Below are positions 43,101 to 51,459 of a stretch of DNA of 51,459 nucleotides, in pieces; position 1 is the stretch's first letter; each line of letters opens with the position of its first letter. The translations under genes were made by a program, and so were the position numbers. The notes under the pieces were generated by a model. That model had not been told where the DNA came from. It saw only the letters and a program-made list of their open reading frames with translations, and did no database searches. Where the stretch lies: assembly GCA_023421735.1 (NCBI GenBank), contig JAEZSP010000055.1, forward strand, positions 1 through 51,459. The letters are read 5' to 3'. Source of the DNA: Bacillota bacterium. Lineage in GTDB: Bacteria; Bacillota_A; Clostridia; Christensenellales; Aristaeellaceae.

Positions 43101-44636
43101 TTGTTCAAAAGATATAACCTGCCGATCCTGCTTGCGCTCATGTTGATGCTCATGGGCGTCGTCTTGTTGATCGCAAGTGCACTGACGCCGCGCATCATCG
43201 ATATTTCCTCCCGTACGTTGCTTGCCGTAGGGTGTATCGGGGTCATCGCGGTGTCTGCGCTCGGAATCGGCCGGCGTAAAAGTCCGGCATATACCAAATT
43301 CGGCCGTGATGCCCTGATCCTCAAGGCACCGGGACTCACATTTGACGATGTTGCGGCAAACGCGGAGGCCAAGCAGAGCCTCGAAGGTCTCGTGGACTAC
43401 CTCAAGGATCCGCAGAAATATGCGACATTCGGCGCACGCATGCCGCGCGGCGTCATGTTTTATGGCCCCCCCGGAACGGGCAAGACGTTGCTCGCCCGCG
43501 CGCTCGCCGGGGAAGCCGGCGTACCATTTTTTGCCATGTCTGGCTCGGACTTCGTGCAGATGTACGTTGGCGTGGGCGCGAGCCGCGTGCGCGATTTGTT
43601 CGCAAACGCAAAAAAGGCGGGGAAGTGCGTCATCTTCATCGACGAAATCGACGCGCTCGGTCGCCGCAGAAACGACCAGTCTTCCGATGAGCGAGACCAG
43701 ACGCTCAATGCCCTCTTGAATGAAATGTCCGGCTTTCGCACGGGCGACGGCGTCATCGTCATCGCGGCCACAAACCGCATCGAAACGCTTGATCCCGCAC
43801 TCCTGCGCCCCGGTCGCTTCGACCGCCAGATTGAGGTCGGTCTGCCCGGCATCAACGAGCGGCTCGATATTCTGACGCTCCATAGCAAAAATAAGCCCCT
43901 TTCATCGGAGGTCGATCTCGCGGAGCTTGCCCGGGAAACCACAGCCTTCTCCGGTGCGTCGCTCGAATCCCTCCTCAATGAAGCGGCGATCCTCGCAGCG
44001 CGCAGACAGTCCGAAAAGATCGAACGCGACGACATCGATAAGGCGTATTATCGTACGGTCGCCGGCGCGGACGGCGTTTCCGCAGCCACACCCGACGAGC
44101 GTTGTACAATCGCACTGCACGAGGCGGGCCACGCCATCGTCCTGCGCACGCTCATCCCGGAAAGCCGCCTGAAGCGCGTGAGCATTCTTCCCGCCGGGCG
44201 TGGCGCACAGGGCTATAATCTTGCGATTCCGGAAGAGCGGGTGCTCCATAAAAAGAGCGACATTGAAAACCAGATCATGGTTCTTCTGGGCGGGCGCGCA
44301 GCGGAATTGCTCGTCGGCGGAGAAGATGCCCTGACATCCGGCGCGTCCAGCGATATTGCGCGCGCGACGGAGCTTGCGGGCACGATGATCATGGAATTGG
44401 GCATGGGTGATAACCCCGCCGTTTCGCTGCGCGCGCTTTCAAATGTCTGCGGCGCAAACGGTGCGGCGGAAAGCGCCTGCCGCGACGCATTGGCTTCGCT
44501 TTATGAAAAAACCCGCGCCATACTCGAAGATCACGTCAACGAGCTGTTGAAGCTCACCGACGCCCTTCTCGAACGCGAGAGCCTTGGCGCGGAGGAAATC
44601 GAGACATTGCTCCTGCCGGAAAAAACGCCCGCGTAA
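43101..44636 (+). CDS. short FtsH-like AAA+ zinc metalloprotease
   Basis: The product has about 511 residues. Two membrane helices near the N-terminus are joined by only about a dozen residues, so the extracellular domain of FtsH (about 70 residues) is missing. The AAA domain has [31 protein letters not shown] and the SRH with RPGRFDRQI. The M41 protease has HEAGH and a downstream acidic ligand in [15 protein letters not shown]. Starts are ambiguous: TTG at 43101 has GAGGGTG at ideal spacing, while ATG at 43095 or 43086 and GTG at 43083 are in frame. Degradation of membrane or sporulation proteins is likely. No hflKC partners are seen. Confidence 0.85.
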   Translation: MFKRYNLPILLALMLMLMGVVLLIASALTPRIIDISSRTLLAVGCIGVIAVSALGIGRRKSPAYTKFGRDALILKAPGLTFDDVAANAEAKQSLEGLVDYLKDPQKYATFGARMPRGVMFYGPPGTGKTLLARALAGEAGVPFFAMSGSDFVQMYVGVGASRVRDLFANAKKAGKCVIFIDEIDALGRRRNDQSSDERDQTLNALLNEMSGFRTGDGVIVIAATNRIETLDPALLRPGRFDRQIEVGLPGINERLDILTLHSKNKPLSSEVDLAELARETTAFSGASLESLLNEAAILAARRQSEKIERDDIDKAYYRTVAGADGVSAATPDERCTIALHEAGHAIVLRTLIPESRLKRVSILPAGRGAQGYNLAIPEERVLHKKSDIENQIMVLLGGRAAELLVGGEDALTSGASSDIARATELAGTMIMELGMGDNPAVSLRALSNVCGANGAAESACRDALASLYEKTRAILEDHVNELLKLTDALLERESLGAEEIETLLLPEKTPA

Positions 44637-44705
44637 AGATGTTGCAGGTTAGGGTTTAGCCGAACGAGTTAATTTTTGAGCGACATCTTCAAGCGGAGCA
44701 AAAGT

Positions 44706-44750
44706 AAAGACCACACAAAAGGGTAAGCCTTGAGTGTGGTCTTTATTTAT
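44706..44750. terminator. bidirectional terminator between the FtsH-like gene and the cas operon
   Basis: A perfect 11-bp stem (44706-44716 with 44734-44744) with a 17-nt loop is followed by TTTATTTAT on the plus strand and TTTACTTTT on the minus strand. It ends the cas operon 11 bp after cas7. Confidence 0.85.
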
Positions 44751-44755
44751 ATGCC

Positions 44756-45676
44756 CTAAATCAGATTAATGATCTCCGGCACACATTTTGTTTGCGGATC
44801 ACGAATGTCATAATCAGCAAATGAACGAGGCTCTTCGACTTTCGGGCTGATTTTTAAGGAGCGCTGGATCATAGCTGAGGTCTCTTTCGGAGTCTTTTGA
44901 TCATGCATCCACCAATAGACTCGGCAGACCTCGCAGGTTCCGTCGGGGCGCGCAGAGGAAGCATCGTTCTCAAAGAGCGTACATAACGCCTGCTTGATCT
45001 TTTCGGCATCTGCGTCTGTAAAGCCCGTCTTCTCAGCAAGCTGGCAATTGATGCTTCCGCGGATCACATAAAGCCCGAAATTGACATAGTGCTTCATGCC
45101 CATTGTATCAGAAGCCTTGCCCGTTTTTCCACCTTCCGCATTGACGCTCTTGGTAATCTGCATATCAACGATTTCAACAGGAGAGGCACTGACTCCCTGT
45201 TGGATAGAAACCGGGCCACGCACGCCCACAGAAAGCTGACTGCCGTTCGTGTCTTCTTCGTCTTTTCCCTTTTTCTTATCTTTCTTGAAAGCAAACACCT
45301 GTCCGAATGCTCTGACATCAGCCCATTTCTCACATGCGATTTTTGCAAACAGTTCGGTATTTGCATTTTTCCCTTTTTTCAGTTCTGCCGCCAGTTGAGG
45401 ATCGCCCGCCGCACGATCCCTCAAATTATGATAGTTCTCCTTGAGCGTCGGATCAAAGTTCATATCGTTCTCACGCCCGTCTGTCTGAACAAAGATGTAC
45501 TCGCCCATATCCTGAAGCCGGTTGCGGATCTTCCGTTTGATTGCCACATCGGAGAAGATTCCATATCCGTCGTAGTCCTCGCGGGGGCGGTTGCCATTCA
45601 GAGGATCCCCGTTGATATTGGCGCGTGTGACGGAAACGATTGCGGCAAAATCGATCTTGTTTTGCAGAATAGCCAT
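44756..45676 (-). CDS. cas7: type I-C Cascade backbone protein Cas7 (Csd2)
   Basis: The 306-residue protein begins with the Csd2 pattern IDFAAIVSVTRANINGDPLNGNRPRED. It also carries GVRGPVSIQQGVSASPVEIVDMQITKSVNAE, as in subtype I-C. Several copies coat the crRNA spacer in the interference complex. Its ATG overlaps the cas8c stop by one base. It is the last gene of the operon. In complete I-C loci cas4, cas1, cas2 and the array follow here, but a terminator and the FtsH-like gene come instead. The stop is TAG. Base composition is lower in GC than the flanking core genes. Confidence 0.95.
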   Translation of the reverse strand: MAILQNKIDFAAIVSVTRANINGDPLNGNRPREDYDGYGIFSDVAIKRKIRNRLQDMGEYIFVQTDGRENDMNFDPTLKENYHNLRDRAAGDPQLAAELKKGKNANTELFAKIACEKWADVRAFGQVFAFKKDKKKGKDEEDTNGSQLSVGVRGPVSIQQGVSASPVEIVDMQITKSVNAEGGKTGKASDTMGMKHYVNFGLYVIRGSINCQLAEKTGFTDADAEKIKQALCTLFENDASSARPDGTCEVCRVYWWMHDQKTPKETSAMIQRSLKISPKVEEPRSFADYDIRDPQTKCVPEIINLI

Positions 45677-47697
45677 TATTCTTCCTCCTCAGTATTTCTT
45701 GTTTCACCATCGTCATTTGTGGAGTCTACGTTAATATTGTCATTCTTGCGATATTTCAACGCTTTGCGCTGGCAATCATATCCGAGGAGAAAACGACCGT
45801 CAAGCGCGCACTTTTCCTCATAAGCACCATCAATAAATAAACCGTCGATTTCGCCGTAGAGGTTTTTATAAAACTCACGGCTGCTGGGTCTCAACTGATT
45901 CAAGTATACCTGCGTGTTTCTTCGGATGATCTCCCATGTGCGCATCGGCGTACGCGAAAACTGCTGCATATACCGCTCGGCGTTCGTTGTGCGCGTTTCA
46001 CCCTTATCGTAAGTGCTCCGTTCAATCTTCTCCGCGACTGCCAGCAACCTTCCGTAGAGATAGCTTCTGTTCGTGCAGGTTTCGTCAAGCTCCATATCGT
46101 ATCTCACTCCTTTATCCCAATAGTATTTTTTTACCAGAGAACAGGCGACATGAAGAACACGTTGATAATTGAACTGTTTTTCATATGCCACCGGGTTGGA
46201 TGCCTTCTGTACTGCCATTTTGACCATATCACGAGGGATAACTGCTCCGTCGATAATACATGGACGCAAGCGGTCAAAAGCCGAAATTAGCATAGGGCAC
46301 TTGCCGTCGCTGTTTGAGAGCAAGTGAAGTTGCTTGTCCTTCTCCGTTCCGTAGACTGCCGTGGCGATTTCTTGTATGGATGCCATTCCCTCATATCGGC
46401 GAAAATTACGCTTCTTGTTGAAATACTCTTGTCGCCAGCAGCAGCTCTCCTGCCAAGCCCGTATATTTGCAAGGTAGGTTGAAGTTTCCAGTTCCTTATA
46501 ATAGGTCATGGCAAGACGTCCTGGCGACGCGCTGTCAAGCGCAAGTACAATCATTTGGGAGGCATTGCTTAGGTCTTTGGCATATCCATCTATAGCCAGA
46601 TTGAAGTCTTTTGCAGACGCATAGTTGGTTTCAGCGTTTTCATCTTCTGGTTCATCGAACAAAATATCACTTTCAGTCTGAGCATCCTCGTCCGTTGATT
46701 CGCTTAATATCTCATTTGCCCCACGGTAATACTGAGGCATGGCCCTCAGATCAATTTCCCACGCAACAATACAGACACCGTCTCGGGTATAGCCCTGCCT
46801 GCGGATAATCCACTTGAGCGCATTGTGGATTTTCTGAGAGGTTTCATATCCGATGGACATTGCTTCGTTATATCCACTGCCCTTGTCCTTTGCAAGAAAG
46901 CGGCCTCGATATGTGAAATTCGATTCGTCGTTTGATGAAATCAGGCTTGCTTTCGTATCCCACTCGCCGCGAATTTTTACGGGATTTGTCCTTGCAATCA
47001 GCTCATGCTCACCAGTAAAATAGCAGAGATCAGCATTCTTCGATGTTGACATATAATAATGGACAAAGCTCTTTTGTACATCTTTATTGAGCCAAGTTGC
47101 CGTCTCTTGTATATCTTTCGAATAGACCCGAAAGCGGACAAATGCTTTATCAATGCGAATGCCTTGAATTTTCCTTTTGTCGGTGAGACGAAGATCGTCA
47201 TCTGGAACAAGCACTCCGCTTTTCAGCAAATCCGCAATTACTTTTTTCTTCGATATATAATCATATACAGCAATTACCATTGGATGTGAGTATGCAGAAT
47301 GGCTCCATTTGGATATACCATCCAAGTATGAAGGAAAGCTTTTTTTGATATCACTTAGTGTCCTGCTTTTCTTTTTGTCTGGCATATCATTAAGAAGCAG
47401 AACAACGCTACCCATAAAATCACCGGCAATGTAAGCCAGACTGTCACATAAAGGCAGTGCCTTTACGTCGCTCGTGCGTCTGTCGGGGTACGGCACTATC
47501 GTTGCGGACTCGGATTTGTCGAGAACTCGGGCAGTAATAAAATCACCATTCATATTAATCATGATTTCAATTTGCGCTTTCATCGTATCAAATCCGATAG
47601 GCATCAGCACCAGCGGTTTGCCATTCCAATTTTCAACCTCTCCGGCCCGGTATGCGTTTCTGTCATAGAGCGCGCAAAGCGCAGTCGCCCAGCTCAT
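45676..47697 (-). CDS. cas8c: type I-C large subunit Cas8c (Csd1)
   Basis: The 673-residue protein has the Csd1 N-terminus (WATALCALYDRNAYRAGEVE...KPLVLMPIGFDTMKAQIEI). It also has the central VVLLLNDMPDKKKSRTL region and a C-terminal helical part with SREFYKNLYGEIDGLFIDGAYEEKCALDGRFLLGYDCQR at about residues 615-655. Cas8c recognises the PAM, and its internal translation product (Cas11c) forms the small subunit in I-C. An internal start could exist but was not resolved. The ATG at 47697 has GGAGG 7 nt before it and overlaps cas5 by 4 bp. Confidence 0.93.
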   Translation of the reverse strand: MSWATALCALYDRNAYRAGEVENWNGKPLVLMPIGFDTMKAQIEIMINMNGDFITARVLDKSESATIVPYPDRRTSDVKALPLCDSLAYIAGDFMGSVVLLLNDMPDKKKSRTLSDIKKSFPSYLDGISKWSHSAYSHPMVIAVYDYISKKKVIADLLKSGVLVPDDDLRLTDKRKIQGIRIDKAFVRFRVYSKDIQETATWLNKDVQKSFVHYYMSTSKNADLCYFTGEHELIARTNPVKIRGEWDTKASLISSNDESNFTYRGRFLAKDKGSGYNEAMSIGYETSQKIHNALKWIIRRQGYTRDGVCIVAWEIDLRAMPQYYRGANEILSESTDEDAQTESDILFDEPEDENAETNYASAKDFNLAIDGYAKDLSNASQMIVLALDSASPGRLAMTYYKELETSTYLANIRAWQESCCWRQEYFNKKRNFRRYEGMASIQEIATAVYGTEKDKQLHLLSNSDGKCPMLISAFDRLRPCIIDGAVIPRDMVKMAVQKASNPVAYEKQFNYQRVLHVACSLVKKYYWDKGVRYDMELDETCTNRSYLYGRLLAVAEKIERSTYDKGETRTTNAERYMQQFSRTPMRTWEIIRRNTQVYLNQLRPSSREFYKNLYGEIDGLFIDGAYEEKCALDGRFLLGYDCQRKALKYRKNDNINVDSTNDDGETRNTEEEE

Positions 47698-48437
47698 GAC
47701 CACACCTCCTCGTCGGAAAACTCTTTTAGGCCACTGAAGTTATTCATATCCTCGCCAAACTTTTTGACGGACATTTTATGCAGAATACGCCTGTCCTTGT
47801 CTGGTATCTCCTCTGGCGCGGGAAACTCGATAACTCCATTTTTCATGACCACATGGTGAAATCGGACGCTCATATGGCCTTTTTCGTTTTCACGCACAGC
47901 TTCATCAGCATAAGTAAAGCCATGAAACATATAACCCAAAGAGAATTCTTCAATGCTGTTATAAGCACCCTCTCCCTCGCCGAATATGCACGGAGTTATA
48001 TCGCCGTGGCACTCTCTTGTTCCGAGAAAGACGTCGCGCCTGCCGCCGCGCTCTATCATGCGCTTTGCTATGTTGTGATGCTTGTTTTCATTGTAATCAT
48101 GAAAGAGCTCCGGCCTGTTATCATTGCGTACGAAATGTGCCCGCACCTGATAACGAACGTCTTTCAGATAAGTGTAGATTGACAAATCATTTCCGCCGTC
48201 ATAGTTCTTGGTTCTGATTCCCTCCGATGCCGTCTGGATAGGGTTCATCACGCGCACAGCGTCGATAATCCACATAATCGTCGGTTTCCAATACACGGAA
48301 GCCAGAATACCCTTCAGCGCCTCGTATGTTGGCACATAATAGCTTGTTTTTTCACCTCCCACACGGGTGATCGGATCGGAAAAAAGCGCCCGGTCACCGC
48401 TCACCTCAAATTCGACTGTATTGCGTTTCTTTTCCAT
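47694..48437 (-). CDS. cas5: type I-C crRNA endonuclease Cas5c (Cas5d)
   Basis: The product has 247 residues. VPTYEALKGILASVYWKP contains the likely catalytic Tyr49. NENKHHNIAKRMIERGG supplies Lys119 and His120, matching the Tyr-Lys-His set of Cas5c, which replaces Cas6 in I-C. The FLGTRECHGDI motif is also present. It cuts the CRISPR repeat and stays on the crRNA 5' handle. Intact residues suggest it can still process crRNA if an array exists elsewhere. GAGGTGAG precedes the ATG. Confidence 0.94.
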   Translation of the reverse strand: MEKKRNTVEFEVSGDRALFSDPITRVGGEKTSYYVPTYEALKGILASVYWKPTIMWIIDAVRVMNPIQTASEGIRTKNYDGGNDLSIYTYLKDVRYQVRAHFVRNDNRPELFHDYNENKHHNIAKRMIERGGRRDVFLGTRECHGDITPCIFGEGEGAYNSIEEFSLGYMFHGFTYADEAVRENEKGHMSVRFHHVVMKNGVIEFPAPEEIPDKDRRILHKMSVKKFGEDMNNFSGLKEFSDEEVWS

Positions 48438-48449
48438 GCTCTCACCTCC

Positions 48450-50867
48450 TCAGTAAATCAACGTTTGCGGTTCATAGTTTACGCCATAGGTTTTATCATA
48501 CTGCTTCCCATTTAGAATCCAGATTCCGGCGTTCTCCTCAAATCGTATACCCGCACCGATTTTTTCAATGGTATATTGGTTCAGTTGTACGGTATATTGT
48601 TGCAAAAGACGGAGCTCTTTCTTTTGCTCGGAGATCAGGCGGCTTGAGAGCAACTTCTCTATATGCTTGCTAGCATCGTCGTTGTATGCCACAACCACAT
48701 CCCGCTTGCCGGTGTCTTTAATTACCGAAAATGCATCGCCGGCTTCTTTGAACGCCTGTTTAAGAAGATAACCCTTTGAATCAGCGCAGCGCTTACTGCC
48801 GGCAGGATTGTTTGTAAGCAGGTCAATAATCGTGTGCTCCGGATCATCTTTCAGCGGGAAAGCCATTTCCCTTGCTTGCAGCGGAAGGTAGTACCTCGCA
48901 TAAAACTCATCCATAGCAGTCTGAGATAATGCGCCTGTGGGATAGCGCTCAGGATGTGTACGGATATTGTAGAAAACCTCCAGGGTGATCTGCTGGGCCT
49001 TCTGCAAATGTCCAAGCGAACCAATCTTTTCATCCCGTATGTAAATCACCGATACAGTTCCGCATGTCGTCTCTTTGTTCCGATTGCAGCGTCCGGATGC
49101 CTGAACAATGCTGTCCAAACCGGTAAGCGAGCGTATCACCCGTTCAAATGAAACATCAACGCCAGCTTCGATAAGTGTCGTGCTAATACAAATTATTTTT
49201 TTCTGATACTTATTGTCTTTCAAATGCTTCCGCAATTTCGTTAAAACACTTATGCGATGCGCAGGGCACATATTTGTGGACAAGTGAACAACCTCATACA
49301 CATTGGCACTGTCGACGTTCGTACTGATGTATTCCGCAATAGCGCGTGCGGTCACCTTTGTATTTACAATGGCAAGCGTGGAACGGGCGGTTTGCGCTTG
49401 CTCCATAATATACTTTGCAGCCTCATCAACAGAAAAACCGTTTCCCGCTGTGTAATCAACAATTTCCACGCGTTTGAACGCCTTTCGGTACTTACCCTCG
49501 TCCGGAATGATACTCTGCGGCGGCATAATCCTGTATGTATCTAGCTTGTCCAACAATGGTTGCGTTGCCGAGCAAAGAACAATTACGGAATCACAGAAAT
49601 GAGCTAGAAAATTCATTGCCGCGTTGAACAGCTTCAATACGTTGATGGGCAGCGCCTGGATCTCGTCGACAATGATGACCGAATCTCCAAGCGCCTGCAT
49701 TCTACGCACGCAGGAGGTCTTTGAGGCGAACAGCGTATTCAAAAACTGAACAGCGGATGTAGCAATAATCGGCGACAGCGACCAGTTTTCTGTCAACAGT
49801 TTATACTTTTTTTCGTTTTCGCCGTCATCCTGCTCAAACACTATGTTTGAGTAGTGACGAAGAACTGCATCATCATTTCCGATGTATTTCGCAATCTCAT
49901 CGGCATTCTGTTCAAGGATGGAATTATACGGTGCAATATAAAATATGTGCCGCTTCCCATATTTCTCCGCTGTATGCAGAGCATATCGCAGAGCGGAGAG
50001 AGTTTTACCTGCACCGCAAGGGAGGACAAGTCTAAATGTACCGTTTGCTCCGCCGTCATATTCTGAACAAGCCGCAGAGATGTCGGCTCTATACTCATCC
50101 AGAAGCGACGGAGCTTTGTCTCGCTGCAGTTCTTTTATACCTGCGTCGCAGTGAGTTCTATAGTCATGCCACAGTTGAATCAAATTTGTTTTTGACGGCA
50201 ATTCAGGCAACGCAATATTGTCCTCAAAACAAGCAGTATCGGTGCGGTCGGCGTCAATAAGTATCGACAGGAGCAACCGCTCATACATGGCCAAATAGAA
50301 ATGCGCACCCCCATATCTCTCTTCAGTGCAGCGAAAATTGTTGATTAAGTCCTGTATATCTTTCGCATCTTTACAAGCTGTCATATATTCGTCGACAATG
50401 GATGCATTACCGTATTGTTCATATACAATGTCTTTAACGCCATCGAATGAATCGGCAATTCGTTCTGCGGCTTTGGGAAATGCACGACTTCCGTCTGCGG
50501 ATATGCAGTCTCTCAATCCGTGATGGCTCATAATAGCGGTTCGCGCCATCTCCGCAGTCAGTCTCGAAATGATATTTTTTGGCTGTGCTAATTTATCTAC
50601 CAGTAGTGCGCCGTAAGTGGAATGAATGACAGAGCCGCGAACAACATTTATTCCTTTTTCTGCGGCTTTGATATAATCAAGATATTCCTGCGTATTTTTC
50701 CCATCATCATGATGATGGCCCACAAGTGCAGATAGTGCGCCAATTCCGTATGGAGTTCCGATGCTCTGCGCAAGGGCAGAAACATTTTCATTATGCTGTA
50801 CTACAGTTTGTTCGCATCCGTCAACACTTCTCATATGAGCAATATACCGCGTCTCTGGGGTAACCAT
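48450..50867 (-). CDS. cas3: CRISPR-associated nuclease/helicase Cas3, type I-C
   Basis: The product has 805 residues from the ATG at 50867 (GGGAGGG about 8 nt upstream). The HD nuclease domain comes first: HNENVSALAQ with His25 and GHHHDDGKNTQEYL with the HD pair near 53-54. The SF2 helicase follows: Walker A LPCGAGKTLSAL near 285, DEIQALP, SATQPLL, STTLIEAGVDVSF and QASGRCNRN. All motifs needed to unwind and degrade DNA are present. A 12-bp gap separates it from cas5. It is 52 bp behind the XRE gene on the same strand. Confidence 0.95.
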   Translation of the reverse strand: MVTPETRYIAHMRSVDGCEQTVVQHNENVSALAQSIGTPYGIGALSALVGHHHDDGKNTQEYLDYIKAAEKGINVVRGSVIHSTYGALLVDKLAQPKNIISRLTAEMARTAIMSHHGLRDCISADGSRAFPKAAERIADSFDGVKDIVYEQYGNASIVDEYMTACKDAKDIQDLINNFRCTEERYGGAHFYLAMYERLLLSILIDADRTDTACFEDNIALPELPSKTNLIQLWHDYRTHCDAGIKELQRDKAPSLLDEYRADISAACSEYDGGANGTFRLVLPCGAGKTLSALRYALHTAEKYGKRHIFYIAPYNSILEQNADEIAKYIGNDDAVLRHYSNIVFEQDDGENEKKYKLLTENWSLSPIIATSAVQFLNTLFASKTSCVRRMQALGDSVIIVDEIQALPINVLKLFNAAMNFLAHFCDSVIVLCSATQPLLDKLDTYRIMPPQSIIPDEGKYRKAFKRVEIVDYTAGNGFSVDEAAKYIMEQAQTARSTLAIVNTKVTARAIAEYISTNVDSANVYEVVHLSTNMCPAHRISVLTKLRKHLKDNKYQKKIICISTTLIEAGVDVSFERVIRSLTGLDSIVQASGRCNRNKETTCGTVSVIYIRDEKIGSLGHLQKAQQITLEVFYNIRTHPERYPTGALSQTAMDEFYARYYLPLQAREMAFPLKDDPEHTIIDLLTNNPAGSKRCADSKGYLLKQAFKEAGDAFSVIKDTGKRDVVVAYNDDASKHIEKLLSSRLISEQKKELRLLQQYTVQLNQYTIEKIGAGIRFEENAGIWILNGKQYDKTYGVNYEPQTLIY

Positions 50868-50919
50868 CCATTCACCCTCCCTCATCAGATATGAAGCAAT
50901 CAATTAGCTATTGAGTATA

Positions 50920-51171
50920 CTACAATAAGTGATGTCCCATAAAACGGTCATTATCATTTGCGCTATTATCTTCCTGGACGAACTCGACTATATCGTCAAC
51001 CTTGCAATCCAGCACCCGGCATATTTTTTCTATCGACTCAAGCGACACATAGGTGTTATTCTTCAGCCGCGTGGTTATATTCGCATTATACCCGGCCATC
51101 TTCTGAAGCTGGGCATTAGATATATCACTGTCTATTAAGATGTGAAACAACTTCTTATAACTGACTGCCAT
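50920..51171 (-). CDS. Cro/CI-type XRE family regulator upstream of the cas operon
   Basis: The product has 83 residues. An HTH of the XRE family covers about residues 17-65 (SNAQLQKMAGYNANITTRLKN...SLESIEKICRVLDCKVDDIVEF), with a short polar tail. It is a small cytoplasmic DNA-binding protein, probably dimeric. GGAAG is 8 nt before the ATG and an extended -10 promoter lies upstream. It is the first gene of the strand run into cas3, so it may be co-transcribed with, and may control, the effector module. Such regulators are also common on integrative elements. Confidence 0.85.
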   Translation of the reverse strand: MAVSYKKLFHILIDSDISNAQLQKMAGYNANITTRLKNNTYVSLESIEKICRVLDCKVDDIVEFVQEDNSANDNDRFMGHHLL

Positions 51172-51198
51172 GTTCGCACTTCCAAGAGTATTGCGTTT

Positions 51199-51207
51199 AT
51201 TATATCA
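51199..51207 (-). promoter_or_regulatory. extended -10 promoter of the XRE gene, possibly of the cas operon
   Basis: TGATATAAT on the minus strand lies 28 bp before the XRE start, without a convincing -35. No second clear promoter is seen between XRE and cas3, so this may serve the whole run. Confidence 0.55.
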
Positions 51208-51230
51208 CGATTAAGTGAATTATTCTACCG

Positions 51231-51459
51231 ATGCCTGACATTGTTTTTCGGATAGCGATTTTGGGCTTATTTTGGTACGGATTTTACCCTCTGCCTGTCC
51301 TGTACGAAGTCCAATGTCATCAACTTAAGCTCAGAAAGGTCTGCGAACGTCGGTGGCGCGATGATCGGTACGGCCGGGACTTCTGGGGAATGATCTGTTG
51401 GGACGAACAGGGCAAACAGCACGAATCAGCTGGTTCGTCAGGCGTTCGAGCATGCCCCG
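51231..51459 (+). CDS. possible partial ORF running off the window end, unknown
   Basis: An open frame begins with ATG at 51231 and stays open to the last base (76 codons). It starts MPDIVFRIAILGLFWYG and is followed by a polar, Arg/Trp-rich stretch. There is no convincing ribosome-binding site and no recognised domain. The other frames across this tail contain stops. It could be chance. The tail otherwise shows nothing I can identify. Confidence 0.22.
   Translation, partial: MPDIVFRIAILGLFWYGFYPLPVLYEVQCHQLKLRKVCERRWRDDRYGRDFWGMICWDEQGKQHESAGSSGVRACP

Noticed and set aside
44640..51459. CRISPR array in or beside the cas locus
   Set aside because: I read both flanks of the cas genes and saw no regularly spaced direct repeats. 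The only repeated units in the window are the short dyads at 13489-13541, which are far from the cas genes and too short and few.
51231..51459. Transposase fragment at the right end
   Set aside because: No DDE, HUH or recombinase motif is readable in any frame, and no inverted repeat is seen. It is kept only as an unknown open frame.

Overview
This 51 kb window looks like a chromosomal segment from a spore-forming, Gram-positive anaerobe of the class Clostridia. The evidence is the gene content and order: spoVT with a sigma-G-like promoter, a SpoIIQ-like M23 peptidase, ctsR-mcsA-mcsB-clpC, plsX-acpP-rnc-smc-ftsY, a YabN/HU/RqcP block and a DUF1540 protein. The DNA is GC-rich for that class, with many GCG/CGC codons. 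Such GC is seen in some gut lineages such as Christensenellales-like clades, but I cannot fix the taxon from the sequence alone. Most genes start on ATG, GTG or TTG behind clear GGAGG-type sites. TAA, TGA and TAG are all used as stops.

Layout. 1-1.8 kb: a structured RNA candidate, yebC and murI. 1.8-6.4 kb (minus): an MBL-fold hydrolase, comEC, holA and a lipoprotein. 6.5-9.1 kb: an asparagine-synthetase-like protein with an unusually compact glutaminase domain, and a methyltransferase with its own strong promoter. 9.2-15.9 kb (minus): trpS, folC, then rsmH, a divergent tgt, an ArmA-type 16S rRNA methyltransferase, rsmI and the SpoIIQ-like gene. 16.0-25.1 kb: plsX, acpP, rnc, smc, ftsY, nagA, a sirtuin and an SH3-type secreted protein. 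25.1-29.2 kb (minus): an HMA-TauE/SafE-cupredoxin fusion, a DUF2318 lipoprotein split by an in-frame TAG, and a two-component system. 29.3-34.6 kb: tRNA-Lys(CTT), DUF1540, tcdA, spoVT, a reduced YabN, hup, rqcP, a fused ispDF and mtnN. 34.6-39.2 kb: the CtsR regulon operon with its operator. 39.3-44.6 kb: a GT4 glycosyltransferase, a class A penicillin-binding protein and a short FtsH-like protease. 44.7-51.2 kb (minus): a lower-GC type I-C CRISPR effector module (cas3-cas5-cas8c-cas7) behind a small XRE regulator. No cas4, cas1, cas2 or array is in the window.

The most notable unit is the rsmH - tgt-like - ArmA-like - rsmI run. Its genes overlap or abut, and all four products act on the decoding apparatus. 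RsmH and RsmI both modify 16S C1402. The ArmA family modifies G1405, three nucleotides away. Tgt acts on the tRNA wobble base. This suggests that an enzyme family best known as mobile aminoglycoside resistance is here a resident, co-expressed decoding-centre modifier. Three near-identical dyad repeats at 20-21 bp spacing sit just upstream of rsmH. Other points worth a second look are the amber-split DUF2318 gene, the orphan interference-only type I-C locus, the degenerate YabN, the altered base-binding loop of Tgt, and the compact GATase of the asparagine-synthetase-like protein.
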